This document shows, piece after piece, positions 7,839 to 15,672 of a stretch of DNA of 19,272 bases. The position numbers and the translations under genes were made by a program. Under the pieces are notes generated by a model, which saw nothing but the letters and a program-made list of their open reading frames with translations, made no database searches and was not told the DNA's origin. This DNA is from CAVPGH01 sp046726955 (lineage in GTDB: Bacteria > Acidobacteriota > Vicinamibacteria > Fen-336): contig JBKPBQ010000555.1 in assembly GCA_046726955.1 (NCBI GenBank), positions 1 through 19,272 of the forward strand, in the 5' to 3' direction. Numbering within the stretch: position 1 is the first letter of the stretch; the number at the start of each line of letters is the position of its first letter.

Positions 7839-9320
7839 CTAGCCCAGGTCCAGGTGCTTCTTGAGGAGCGCGTTCACGACCTGGGGGTTGGCGCGCCCGC
7901 CCGTCTTCTTCATGACCTGACCCACGAACCAGCCGAGGGTGCCCGTCTTTCCCTTGCGGTAGGTGGCGACCTGGTCGGGCGCGGAGGAGATCACCTCGCG
8001 CACCGCCGCCTCGATGGCGCCTTCGTCCGAGACCTGCGTCAGGCCTTCGCGCTCGACGATCGCGCGCGCCCCCTCGCCGCTCGTCCACATCTTCTCGAAG
8101 ACGTCCTTCGCGATCTTCCCGGTGATCGTCCCCTGGTCGATGAGCTTGACGAGCTCGGCGAGCCGCGCCGGGGGAACGGAGCAGGAGGCGAGGGGCCGGT
8201 CGTCCTCCTTGAGCTTGCGCATGACCTCGGTCATGACCCAGTTGGAGGCGGCCTTGGGGTTGCCGCTCTCCTTGGCAACTACCTCGTAGTAGTCGGCGAC
8301 CTCGCGAGTGAGTGTCAGCACTCCCGCGTCGTAGTCGGGCAGGCCGTACTCCGCGACGAAGCGCCGCCGCTTGTCGGCGGGCAGCTCGGGGAGCGCCTTG
8401 CGGACCTCGTCGATCCAGGCCGCAGTCACGACGAGCGGCGGCAGGTCGGGCTCAGGGAAGTACCGGTAGTCGTGCGCTTCTTCCTTGGAGCGCATGGACG
8501 CGGTCTCGCCGCGGTCGGCGTTCCAGAGGCGGGTCTCCTGCACGACCTTCCCGCCGGACTCGACGATCGCGGCCTGCCGCAGCACCTCGTGGTCGATGGC
8601 GCGGGCCACGTTCCGGAAGGAGTTGAGGTTCTTGATCTCCGCCCGCGTCCCGTAGGCGTCCGTCCCGCGCGGCCGCACGGAGACGTTGGCGTCGCAGCGG
8701 AGCGAGCCCTCCTCCATGTTGCAGTCGGAGACCTCCGCGTAGAGGAGCACGGCCTTGAGCGCGGTCAAGTACTCGTAGGCTTCCTCGGACGAGCGCATGT
8801 CCGGCTCGGAGACGATCTCGATGAGCGGGATCCCGCTCCGGTTGAAGTCGACTCCGCTCTTCTCGGCGGACCACGGGAAGCCCTCGTGGAGGAGCTTGCC
8901 CGCGTCTTCTTCCATGTGGATGCGCGCGAGGCGGACCTGGCGGAAGCCTCCGCCCGCGGCGGGGATCTCGACGTGGCCGCCCGTGGCGAGCGGCCGCTCG
9001 TACTGCGAGATCTGGTAGCCCTTGGGAAGATCCGGGTAGAAGTAGTTCTTGCGGGCGAAGATCGAGGTCTCGTGCACCGTGCAGTGCGTGGCGAGCGCGG
9101 CCCGGATGGCGAGCGTCACCGCTTGCTTGGAGAGCACGGGCAGCGCGCCGGGCAGCCCCAGGCACACCGGGCACACGTTCGTGTTCGGCGCGTCGCCGAA
9201 TCGGTTGCGGCAGGAGCAGAAGAGCTTGGTCTTCGTGAGGAGCTGGACGTGCACCTCGAGGCCGATCACGGGCTCGTAACGGGCGAGCAGCTCCTTGGAC
9301 GACGCGGCGACCGTGGCCAT
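7839..9320 (-). CDS. gatB: Aspartyl/glutamyl-tRNA(Asn/Gln) amidotransferase subunit B
   Basis: This 493-residue subunit of GatCAB phosphorylates mischarged Glu-tRNA(Gln) or Asp-tRNA(Asn) for amidation. The N-terminal YEPVIGLEVHVQLLTKTKLF (15-34) is the family signature. Four cysteines, C35 and C37 (CSCRN) with C50 and C53 (CPVCLGLPGALPVLS), form the usual zinc site. Further blocks are ARKNYFYPDLPKGYQISQYE, DFNRSGIPLIEIVSEPD, SLRCDANVSVRP, IKNLNSFRNV and EAHDYRYFPEPDLPP. The C-terminal tRNA-binding tail ends TGTLGWFVGQVMKKTGGRAN plus PQVVNALLKKHL. The ATG at 9320 begins a normal family N-terminus; a longer frame to a TTG at 9368 runs over the kinase relic and is rejected. gatA and gatC are not adjacent. 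The Shine-Dalgarno is poor, and a TAAGAT lies only 8 bases before the ATG. Confidence 0.96.
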   Translation of the reverse strand: MATVAASSKELLARYEPVIGLEVHVQLLTKTKLFCSCRNRFGDAPNTNVCPVCLGLPGALPVLSKQAVTLAIRAALATHCTVHETSIFARKNYFYPDLPKGYQISQYERPLATGGHVEIPAAGGGFRQVRLARIHMEEDAGKLLHEGFPWSAEKSGVDFNRSGIPLIEIVSEPDMRSSEEAYEYLTALKAVLLYAEVSDCNMEEGSLRCDANVSVRPRGTDAYGTRAEIKNLNSFRNVARAIDHEVLRQAAIVESGGKVVQETRLWNADRGETASMRSKEEAHDYRYFPEPDLPPLVVTAAWIDEVRKALPELPADKRRRFVAEYGLPDYDAGVLTLTREVADYYEVVAKESGNPKAASNWVMTEVMRKLKEDDRPLASCSVPPARLAELVKLIDQGTITGKIAKDVFEKMWTSGEGARAIVEREGLTQVSDEGAIEAAVREVISSAPDQVATYRKGKTGTLGWFVGQVMKKTGGRANPQVVNALLKKHLDLG

Positions 9321-9348
9321 GAAAGGCGATCTTAGCACCGGCGGTGCG

Positions 9349-9806
9349 TCAGGACGCCCCGAGACCAAGCTTCCGGCGGAGCGCGTCGAAGCGCTCTTCG
9401 CCGCGCAGGAAGTCGAACTCGCCGAGCGCGTCGATCGCGAAGACGGGGGCGGCCCTCTCCTCGTGCGACCGCTCCAGCCACCGGATCGTGGCCTCCCGCT
9501 CGCGGAGGCCAGCGTGCGCCCAGGCGAGGGCGAACGGCGTGACGTACTCGCGCGCCGAGCGCTCGTCGAGCTCTGCGATCAGCGTCCGGGTCTCGTCGAG
9601 CTGGCCGGCCCGTCCCCTGACGAGCGCCTCCAGGCCTCGCGCAGGAACCGCGGCCGCCGCTCGGGATCGCCGGTGAACGCGGGAGGGAGCAGCTTGAGGG
9701 CGACGGGGCGGCGGAGCCGCTCGTCCTCCGCCTTGTAGACGAGCCCCATGCCGCCCTCGCCCAGCCGGCCGAGGATCCGGAAGTGCGAGAGCTTCTTCTC
9801 GTCCAT
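9349..9806 (-). pseudogene. Remnant of a Ser/Thr protein kinase with TPR-like tail; internal deletion and frameshift
   Basis: From ATG 9806 the frame encodes the start of a PknB-type kinase: FRILGRLGEGGMGLVYKAED (9-28) with the glycine-rich loop, VALKLL with the lysine at 38, and RPRFLREA ending at residue 58. It then runs out of frame to a stop near 9579. In another frame, from about 9633 to the stop at 9349, about 95 residues read LEALVRGRAGQLDETRTLIA, REYVTPFALAWAHAGLRERE, ATIRWLERSHEERAAP and FDFLRGEERFDALRRKLGLG. That is the usual C-terminal TPR-like end of acidobacterial kinases. The HRD and DFG motifs, the membrane segment and most repeats are missing. A single deletion of probably one to two kilobases joining codon 58 to the tail explains this, with GAGGC repeated at the junction. 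Expression of a short N-terminal peptide cannot be excluded. Confidence 0.8.
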
Positions 9807-9818
9807 CGGAAACGAACG

Positions 9819-9824
9819 ATTCTA
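9819..9824 (-). promoter_or_regulatory. TAGAAT, possible -10 box of the kinase relic
   Basis: TAGAAT on the minus strand ends 12 bases before the ATG of the kinase relic. It recurs at similar positions before the DinB gene and the S9 peptidase gene. No good -35 accompanies it. If active, it could still drive the relic and gatB, which begins 28 bases after the relic. Confidence 0.3.
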
Positions 9825-9828
9825 GCCG

Positions 9829-9853
9829 GGCGCGGCGGGAATCCCGCGCCGCC
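9829..9853 (-). terminator. Imperfect GC hairpin after the Uma2-family gene
   Basis: Bases 9829-9839 pair with 9843-9853, with two mismatches in the middle and an AAT loop. The hairpin lies 5 bases beyond the Uma2-family stop (9859-9861) on the minus strand. No T-tract follows. The whole gap is only 52 bases (9807-9858). Confidence 0.35.
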
Positions 9854-9858
9854 GCCGC

Positions 9859-10425
9859 CTAGCGGAGGAGGTCGGCGAGCGTGACCGAGAACCCGGGGAG
9901 GACGTCCTCACCGTCGAACGCGTCCTCGCTCCGCAGCTCGCGTACGTGCGTCAGGGAGCGATAGACCGCTCCGCGCTCCCGCTGCGGATCGATGACCCAG
10001 ACCAGCCGGACACCCGCCTGCAGGTACTCGCCGACCTTGTCGAGCACGTGCCGCGGGCTGTCGCCGGGCGACAGCACCTCCACGGCGAGGTCCGGCGCGA
10101 GGTTGGCGAAATCGTCGGGTGGCCTTTCGTTCTCGAAACGACCCGTGCCCACGAAACTGACATCCGGGGAACGGACGTTTCCGCCGGGTAGACGAAAGCC
10201 CGTGCTGGACTCGCAGACGTATCCCAGTCCGCGTTCCCGCACGAACGCATCGATGCGCACGGTAAGGCGAAGGATCACCTGGCCGTGCCGGAACCCCGCC
10301 GGGCTCACGCGGATCTCCCCGTCCACGAGCTCGTACTTGCGGCCGTCCCGCGGTGTCCGCAGGAGGTCGGCTTCGGTAGCGCCCGCGCGCACGGTTGTCG
10401 CCGCTTCCGCCATCGTCTCGAGCAT
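9859..10425 (-). CDS. Uma2 family (DUF820) PD-(D/E)xK nuclease-fold protein
   Basis: This 188-residue cytoplasmic protein is the normal size for Uma2. The family pattern is clear: RKYELVDGEIRVSPAG (29-44), HGQVILRL (47-54), then the nuclease-fold core SPDVSFV (86-92, D88), PDLAVEVLSPGDS (111-123, E116) and LDKVGEYLQAGVRLVWVIDP (128-147, K130). These supply the D...E-x-x...K set. Uma2 proteins are abundant, often in many copies, in Cyanobacteria, Acidobacteriota and related soil phyla. They are described as putative endonucleases, but their cellular role is unsettled. The start has no strong Shine-Dalgarno, and an ATG four codons later (10413) is possible. It lies 81 bases downstream of the amidohydrolase on the same strand, and nothing recognisable is in that gap. 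Confidence 0.85.
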   Translation of the reverse strand: MLETMAEAATTVRAGATEADLLRTPRDGRKYELVDGEIRVSPAGFRHGQVILRLTVRIDAFVRERGLGYVCESSTGFRLPGGNVRSPDVSFVGTGRFENERPPDDFANLAPDLAVEVLSPGDSPRHVLDKVGEYLQAGVRLVWVIDPQRERGAVYRSLTHVRELRSEDAFDGEDVLPGFSVTLADLLR

Positions 10426-10506
10426 GCTAGCACCATCGCCACGGCCGCCGATGATGCCGCAACCGCCGGTCTGGGCAGGTCCGGTCGCGCGAACAGGGGA
10501 CGACGC

Positions 10507-11784
10507 TCAGCGACCGCTGAGGGCGTCCCGATAGACGACGCCCGCCTTCATCACGAAGCCCACGTGCTCGAGGGCCGTGATGTCTTGCAACGGGTCGCCG
10601 GAGACGGCCACGACGTCGGCCCACTTCCCGCTTTCCACGGTGCCCATGCGGTCCGACCACCCCAGGATCTCCGCGTTGATGCCGGTCGCGGAGACGATCG
10701 CGCTCATCGGGCTCTCGCCCAGGGACACGCGGAAGGAGAGCTCCTTCGCGTTCTGGCCGTGCGGCATCACGGGGACGTCGGTGGCGAGGCCGATGCGGAG
10801 GCCCTGGGCGAGGGCGCGCTTGAACGATCGCAGCTGGACCTCCTTCAGCTGCCGCGCGCGCTCGCGCTCGGACTCCGGCACCAGGGAGTTGCCGGGCACC
10901 ACCTGGGAGATGTAGAGCGTGGGGACGTAGTACGTGGCCGACGACGACTTGAGGAGCGCGATGGCCTCCTCGTCCAGCATCGAGCCGTGGTCGACGGTTC
11001 GGACTCCTGCCCGGATCGCGGCCTTGATGCCCTCGGTCCCGTGGGCGTGCGCCGCTACCACGCGGCCCCAGCGACGGGCCTCGGTCACGGCGGCCTGGAT
11101 CTCCTCGTCGGAGTACTGCTGCTGGCCGGGCGGGATCCCCTTGGAGAGCACCGCCCCCGTAGCCAGTATCTTGATGAAGTCGGCGCCGTGCTTGAAGTTG
11201 GTGCGGACGGCCTTGACGATCTCGTCCGGACCGTCGGCGAGGTTGTGCACGGTGGGGACGTCCACGAAGAGGGAGAACTGCCGCGCGTCCCCGGCGCCCC
11301 CGGTCGAGGAGACGTAGCTCCCGGCCACGAGCAGGCGCGGGCCGACGACCGCCCCCTGGGCGATGGCGTCGCGAAGGTCCACGTCCACGTAGGGCCAGGT
11401 GGGGCCCATGTCGCGGCACGTCGTGAACCCCGCCTCCAGGGTGACGCGAGCGTTGCGCGCGCCCCAGAGCGCGGCCTGCGACGGCGTCGTCTTGAGGAGA
11501 GCCTCTTCCCAGTGGACGTCCTCCCTGTCGGTCAGGTGGGTGTGCAGGTCGATGAGCCCGGGGAGCAGGGTGGCCGTCCCCAGGTCGATCACGCGGGCGC
11601 CCGGGGGGACGACGAGGCGCTCCGCCACCTCCACGATCCGGTCGCCCTCCACGCGCACCATGGCGGGGACGAGAGGCGATCCGCCGCGCCCGTCCACGAG
11701 GCGGCCCGCTTTCAGCACCAGGGAGTCTCCGGAGGCGGCGGCGGTCGAGCAGGAGAGCAGGAGCGCGAGCAGGCCCTGGCGCAT
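10507..11784 (-). CDS. Exported metal-dependent amidohydrolase (prolidase/imidazolonepropionase-like), paralogue A
   Basis: This 425-residue protein has a signal-peptide-like N-terminus (MRQGLLALLLSCSTAAASG). It belongs to the amidohydrolase superfamily, in the branch containing Xaa-Pro/Xaa-Arg dipeptidase-like and imidazolonepropionase-related enzymes. The metal-binding set is complete: H81 and H83 (LIDLHTHLT), probable carbamylated lysine K205 (DFIKILATGAVLS), H246/H248 (VVAAHAHGTEG), H266 (TVDHGSMLDEE) and D336 (GLATDVPVMPHG). The C-terminal sandwich closes with GTVESGKWADVVAVSGDPL and FVMKAGVVYRD. It probably hydrolyses small peptides or amides in the periplasm; the substrate is unknown. 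GAGGTG before the ATG at 11784 supports this start over a longer open frame that overlaps the DinB gene. A close paralogue is at 16123-17445. Confidence 0.92.
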   Translation of the reverse strand: MRQGLLALLLSCSTAAASGDSLVLKAGRLVDGRGGSPLVPAMVRVEGDRIVEVAERLVVPPGARVIDLGTATLLPGLIDLHTHLTDREDVHWEEALLKTTPSQAALWGARNARVTLEAGFTTCRDMGPTWPYVDVDLRDAIAQGAVVGPRLLVAGSYVSSTGGAGDARQFSLFVDVPTVHNLADGPDEIVKAVRTNFKHGADFIKILATGAVLSKGIPPGQQQYSDEEIQAAVTEARRWGRVVAAHAHGTEGIKAAIRAGVRTVDHGSMLDEEAIALLKSSSATYYVPTLYISQVVPGNSLVPESERERARQLKEVQLRSFKRALAQGLRIGLATDVPVMPHGQNAKELSFRVSLGESPMSAIVSATGINAEILGWSDRMGTVESGKWADVVAVSGDPLQDITALEHVGFVMKAGVVYRDALSGR

Positions 11785-11820
11785 CGGGTTCACCTCGTGA
11801 GCGGGGATGCTATCCCAGGC

Positions 11821-11826
11821 TAGAAT
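11821..11826 (+). promoter_or_regulatory. TAGAAT, possible -10 box of the DinB-family gene
   Basis: TAGAAT lies 22 bases before the DinB ATG, in the short divergent gap (11785-11848) shared with amidohydrolase A. It is a five-of-six match to TATAAT with no clear -35. The same hexamer precedes two other genes in this window. Confidence 0.3.
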
Positions 11827-11848
11827 GCGGCGCCGGCGCAAGGAGATC

Positions 11849-12361
11849 ATGAACAAGGAAGACCTCGGCCGCCTGCTCGAGTACACGAAGTGGGCGAACC
11901 GGCTCGTCGTGCGCACCGCGGCCACGCTTCCCGTCGAGGACTTCAAGAAGGACCTCGGGTCGAGCCACGGGGGAGTGCGGGGCACCCTCTGCCACATGCT
12001 CGGCGCGGAGTGGATCTGGCTCGAGCGGTGGAAGGGCGTCTCCCCCACGAAGTTCGTGGACGAGGGCGAGTTCGCGGACATCGTCGCCCTCTCCGAGCGC
12101 TGGAAGGCGGTGGAGCGCCACCGCGACGCCTGGTTCCGCAGCCTGAAGGAGAGCGCGACCCAGCACAAGATCGCCTACCGCACCATGGCGGGCCAGCCGT
12201 ACGAAGGCGTTCTCTGGCAGCTCGTCCAGCACGCGGTCAACCACTCGACGTACCACCGCGGCCAGGTAGTGACGATGATGCGGCAGCTCGGGGCCAAGGT
12301 CGTGGGGACCGACATGGTCCAGTGGGACCGCGAGCGGGCGGCGAAAGCGAAGGCGCGGTGA
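11849..12361 (+). CDS. DinB family (DfsB/BstA-like) metal-binding four-helix protein
   Basis: This 170-residue cytoplasmic protein has the DinB fold. LGRLLEYTKWANRLVVRTA (7-25) is the first helix with its typical W-A-N. GVRGTLCHMLGAEWIWLERW (42-61) holds the first metal histidine, H49. AVNHSTYHRGQVVTMMRQLG (129-148) holds H132 and H136. Together these give the three-histidine metal site of the superfamily. Members include bacillithiol and mycothiol transferases and many uncharacterised detoxification or stress proteins; the partner thiol here is unknown. AAGGAG at 11840-11845 selects the ATG at 11849 over an upstream ATG at 11807. It is divergent from amidohydrolase A and followed 4 bases after its stop by a strong hairpin. 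Confidence 0.92.
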   Translation: MNKEDLGRLLEYTKWANRLVVRTAATLPVEDFKKDLGSSHGGVRGTLCHMLGAEWIWLERWKGVSPTKFVDEGEFADIVALSERWKAVERHRDAWFRSLKESATQHKIAYRTMAGQPYEGVLWQLVQHAVNHSTYHRGQVVTMMRQLGAKVVGTDMVQWDRERAAKAKAR

Positions 12362-12365
12362 CCGC

Positions 12366-12387
12366 GCGGGGCCCCGAGCGGCCCCGC
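12366..12387 (+). terminator. 8-bp GC hairpin after the DinB-family gene
   Basis: GCGGGGCC (12366-12373) pairs perfectly with GGCCCCGC (12380-12387) across a 6-base loop, beginning 4 bases after the DinB stop. It has no T-tract. It sits in the 143-base gap between this gene and the convergent 996-residue gene, where nothing else is recognised. Confidence 0.5.
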
Positions 12388-12504
12388 ATCCCGATGCTCC
12401 TAGGGCGAGTGAGCGACGCCCGGCGGGCGCCTTGACCTCGTCGCCTACCTCGCGAACCGAGTCGATAGCCGAGGCGCGGGCCGTCGGGTCCGCCGCGTCC
12501 GCGG

Positions 12505-15495
12505 TTACTGTTGCGTGATCTTCACGTCGTCCACTCCCGCTTCCACGAGGCTCGCCGTGCTCGCGTCCGCCGCTTCGAATCGGATCCGGATCGTCTGACC
12601 CGCGAACGAGCTCAGGGGGACGCTCACCGGCGTCCAGGCCCCGTTGCGGTTGACGGCCGCCCCCAGGCTCTCGAACACCTTCGTGCTCGTCCCGCCCGCG
12701 ACCACGAACACGCGGAAGAAGTCCGCGCTCGAGGAGTTGTTGGCGTGGGCCAGGTAGTACTGCAGGCTGAGCGTCAGCGTCCCCGTGGCGGGCAGCGCGA
12801 TCGCAGGAGACTGGATCGACGTCACGCCCCCGTCGACGTCGTTTTCGCCCGCCGAGGCGCCGGCGAGGCGGGCGGTGACGAGGTCGTTCACGCCGCTCAC
12901 CGTCGTGCCGAGCTGTTTAGGCCCGCCGGAGTCGGTGGGCTCGGGATCGCCGCGCTCCCACAGCCCGGTCGTCGCGGTGTCGGTGCCGTTCGGGTTGCGC
13001 ACCCAGCCCTTGTCCGTCTCGAAGTCGTCGGAGAAGACGACCGTCTGGGGCGTGCTCGTCACCGCGAATACGAGGTCGTCCCGGTCGTTGAAGCTCCCGG
13101 AGGTGCAGGGGCTCGCGCTGCCCTGGTAGCGGAACTGCGCGCGGACGGCCTGGAGCGCACCCGAAGGCAGGGTGTAGGTCGCGGAGAGCGTTTGCGCGCC
13201 GGCCACCGTCGGGGTGAGGGTGGCCACGAAGGTCCAGCTCGGGCTCGCGGCGTTGGCCGTGAAGTAGAGGTCGAGCTTGTCGTTGCTGGGCGTCGTCCAG
13301 GCCCACACCGTGGCGTCGATGCGCACGGTCTTCCCGGCCGCGAAGCTGCTGCCGTCGGTCGTAGAGACCTTCAGGCGGTCGTTGGATTCGTCGGAGTGGA
13401 AGGTCCCCGAAGTCCCGTCCGCGCAGGAGTCGTTCACGGTGTTCGGCTGGTTGGGCTCGGGCCCGAGGCCGGCGCGCCCGAGGACGAGGGCCGCTCCCGA
13501 GTCGCAGGACCGCCCGACGGTCGCGCACTTCGGGGCCTGGAGCGCGGCGTCGAAGACCGCCGTCTGGTCGGTTCCGCCGCCCGAGGCCGTGACGGTCAGG
13601 GACAGGGAGGCCGAGCGCACCGTAGACCCGCTGGTCCCCTGGACCTGCACGGAAGTAGTGCCCGTCGGCGTGGACGCGGCCACGGAGAGCGTGAGGCTGC
13701 TCGTGGAGCTCCCGTTCGCGGGCGGCGTCACGGACCCCGGGCTGAAGCTGCACGACGCCCCGCTCGGGAGCCCTGTGCAGGCCAGCGAGACGGCGCTCGC
13801 GAAGCCGTTCGTCGAGGTGACGGTGCAGGTGCTGGTGCCGCTCGCGCCCTGCTGGACGCTGAGGCTCGAGGGGCTGCAGGAGACGGCGAAGTCCGGTGGG
13901 GGCGGCGTGCCCCCGCAGCTCGGGAACTTCTGGCTGGCGATGCGGGTCGACCAGTTGAAGCTGCCGCTGGTCTTCAGGTACTCGGTCGTGTACCAGAACG
14001 TGCAGTCGTCGACCGGATCGACGGTCATCGCGCTGTAGTCGCCCCAGCGGGAAAGGCCTCCGGTCTGGGAGCCGACCCCCGCCTGCACGCTCGTCTCGGA
14101 CTGCATCGTGCCGGCGGCGTCGGCCGCCGCGCGCCCCGTGATGCGGACGCTCGGCCGGACGGAGCTGCTCGAGGCGCTGTACCCGAGGAGCATGTTCCCC
14201 TGCTGGTCCATCGCGATCGACCCCATCCACCTCGACGTCGCGTCCGGGGAGAAGGTGCCCTGCTGGAACAGGGTGGGGGTGCCGTTGGGATTGCGAACCT
14301 CGTACCAGCGCACGCCGGAGGCGGCGGAGCCCGCGGTCACGGAATGGTTGGTGACCAGCGACTCGTGCGTGCCGAAGTTGCGATAGGCGAGACGGTACAT
14401 CAGGCGGTCGGCAAGGGAGTCGACCTGCTGGGTAGTGCTCGGCTGCGGAATGCAGGTGCCGCCGCCACAGGCCTCGCTGAAGGCGGCCACGCCGATGTTC
14501 GTCGGGCCCGTGAACGTCGAGTTGGCCGGGGTCGTCCAGTCGACATGGTACTTCCAGAGCTGGAGCACGTTCGTGCCGAAGGCGAGGAAGTAGTTCGGGG
14601 AGCCCGCCGGGGGGTTGGTGGCGCCGTCCTGGTCCGAAGGAAGCAGACCGCCGAAGCTCGAGGAGAGCTGGAAGCACTGGATGGGTCCGGGCGCATCCGC
14701 CGCCGTGATCATCCGGATCCGGTCGAGCACGCAGGCGCGCGCCCCGAGGAACGCGGTGCCCGCGGCATTGAACATGTTGAACGAGACGTAGTAGCCGTCG
14801 GGCCACACGCCGGCCTTGGGGTAGTCGTTGAAGTCGGTGAACTGGTAGGCGAAACGTCTGTAGCTCCCGGTGGCGTCGGACGACGTGGAGACGGCGACGC
14901 ACTGGAAGAACTGCCCTCCCGACACCGAGAATTGCGTCATGAGCCAGCGATTCGCCTTCTTGTCGTAGTTGGCGATCGGGTCGCCGTCGTTGTTGGCCTC
15001 GCAGGGCCCTCCGAATCCCTGCCAGAGCGTGTCGCCGGCGGCGGGCCCGAAGACGACCGCTCCCGTGCTCTTGTTGAAGACGGCGAAGGACGTGTTGACC
15101 CACTGGACGTACTGCGTCGAACCCACCGCCCCGTTGGTGTCGGGGGGCGCGCTCGACACGCTGAAGCCGGGCAGGCCCACGCCGATCCCGTCGAAGTTGA
15201 GGCCGGCGGTGACGGCCACCTCCGGAGAAGGGGCGAGGCGGGCCCCCACCAGCGGATCCTGGAATCCCCTGGGGATGTCCCGGGGCGGGTGGAGCAGCTT
15301 CACCGGATGAATCCGGCGGTCGCCTTCGCGGGGGGGAATGACGGGCATGTCGCGCAGCGGGCGCGACTCGTCGTAGTGATCGAGATAGTAGAGCTCCGGT
15401 GAGCGCAGCGTCTCGCGACGCGTGCGCCCGTCGGCAGCTTCGACTCCGACTGCGATCGTCACCGCGCACAACGCGGCGGCCACTCTGGTCATCAT
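12505..15495 (-). CDS. Large modular secreted protein (unknown N-terminal domain, Ig-like repeat, two beta-sandwich modules)
   Basis: This 996-residue protein has a signal peptide (about 1-20, MMTRVAAALCAVTIAVGVEA). Residues 100-527 resemble a widespread uncharacterised secreted domain: PPDTNGAVGSTQYVQWVNTS, AAGDTLWQGFGGPCEANNDG, FNDYPKAGVWPDGYYVSFN, LADRLMYRLAYRNFGTHESL, SRWMGSIAMDQQGNMLLGYS and SRWGDYSAMTVDP. After a PPPP linker (531-534) comes an Ig-like module (535-637; SCSPSSLSVQQGASGTSTC). A cysteine-containing sandwich (about 644-813; FHSDESNDRLKVSTTDG) follows. The last module (about 818-996; DDFETDKGWVRNPNGTDTAT, GLWERGDPEPTDSGGPKQLG, ending VDDVKITQQ) is a jelly-roll type also seen at the ends of secreted proteases. 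No protease active-site motif or sorting signal is visible, so catalysis cannot be claimed. AAGGGG lies 6 bases before the ATG. Confidence 0.85.
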   Translation of the reverse strand: MMTRVAAALCAVTIAVGVEAADGRTRRETLRSPELYYLDHYDESRPLRDMPVIPPREGDRRIHPVKLLHPPRDIPRGFQDPLVGARLAPSPEVAVTAGLNFDGIGVGLPGFSVSSAPPDTNGAVGSTQYVQWVNTSFAVFNKSTGAVVFGPAAGDTLWQGFGGPCEANNDGDPIANYDKKANRWLMTQFSVSGGQFFQCVAVSTSSDATGSYRRFAYQFTDFNDYPKAGVWPDGYYVSFNMFNAAGTAFLGARACVLDRIRMITAADAPGPIQCFQLSSSFGGLLPSDQDGATNPPAGSPNYFLAFGTNVLQLWKYHVDWTTPANSTFTGPTNIGVAAFSEACGGGTCIPQPSTTQQVDSLADRLMYRLAYRNFGTHESLVTNHSVTAGSAASGVRWYEVRNPNGTPTLFQQGTFSPDATSRWMGSIAMDQQGNMLLGYSASSSSVRPSVRITGRAAADAAGTMQSETSVQAGVGSQTGGLSRWGDYSAMTVDPVDDCTFWYTTEYLKTSGSFNWSTRIASQKFPSCGGTPPPPDFAVSCSPSSLSVQQGASGTSTCTVTSTNGFASAVSLACTGLPSGASCSFSPGSVTPPANGSSTSSLTLSVAASTPTGTTSVQVQGTSGSTVRSASLSLTVTASGGGTDQTAVFDAALQAPKCATVGRSCDSGAALVLGRAGLGPEPNQPNTVNDSCADGTSGTFHSDESNDRLKVSTTDGSSFAAGKTVRIDATVWAWTTPSNDKLDLYFTANAASPSWTFVATLTPTVAGAQTLSATYTLPSGALQAVRAQFRYQGSASPCTSGSFNDRDDLVFAVTSTPQTVVFSDDFETDKGWVRNPNGTDTATTGLWERGDPEPTDSGGPKQLGTTVSGVNDLVTARLAGASAGENDVDGGVTSIQSPAIALPATGTLTLSLQYYLAHANNSSSADFFRVFVVAGGTSTKVFESLGAAVNRNGAWTPVSVPLSSFAGQTIRIRFEAADASTASLVEAGVDDVKITQQ

Positions 15496-15577
15496 GCCGT
15501 GCCCCTTTGAAGGAAATGAGGGCGGTTTGGGCGATCGGCCGAGACCCGACCAGGCTTCAGGGTATTGAATGGCCGGG

Positions 15578-15607
15578 ATTGTCCTCAGGCGGTGAGGACG
15601 ATGTCAA
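15578..15607 (-). promoter_or_regulatory. Promoter with operator-like dyad for the 996-residue secreted protein
   Basis: On the minus strand TTGACA (15602-15607) is a perfect -35. After 18 bases GACAAT (15578-15583) is a four-of-six -10. Lying in the spacer and reaching into the -10 is an exact dyad, GTCCTCA (15581-15587) and TGAGGAC (15593-15599), with a 5-base centre. This position suits a repressor or spacer-binding regulator. The start codon is at 15495, leaving a leader of about 75 bases. The remainder of the 177-base gap (15496-15672) holds no gene. Confidence 0.5.
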
Positions 15608-15672
15608 GACAAAGGTTGTCGCCGGGTCCCCATTGTGCGCACCGTCACACGGCGCCGGTGACCACTTTCCGA

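Noticed and set aside
9295..9738. Plus-strand open frame opposite gatB's start and the kinase relic
   Set aside because: It has no family motif, whereas both minus-strand segments match kinase and kinase-tail sequences.
10285..11823. Plus-strand open frame antisense to amidohydrolase A
   Set aside because: Composition is typical of a GC-rich shadow frame, and the minus strand has the full metal-ligand set.
12511..15402. Long plus-strand open frame antisense to the 996-residue secreted protein
   Set aside because: Its Arg/Gly/Ala-rich composition lacks domains, while the minus strand has a signal peptide, Shine-Dalgarno and recognisable modules. Long antisense frames are expected at this GC content.
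15615..15672. Short GTCAC...GTGAC inverted repeat after the 135-residue gene as a terminator
   Set aside because: Only five base pairs form cleanly around the GTCAC/GTGAC arms, and the interior CGGCGCCG palindrome leaves no proper loop, so support is too weak.
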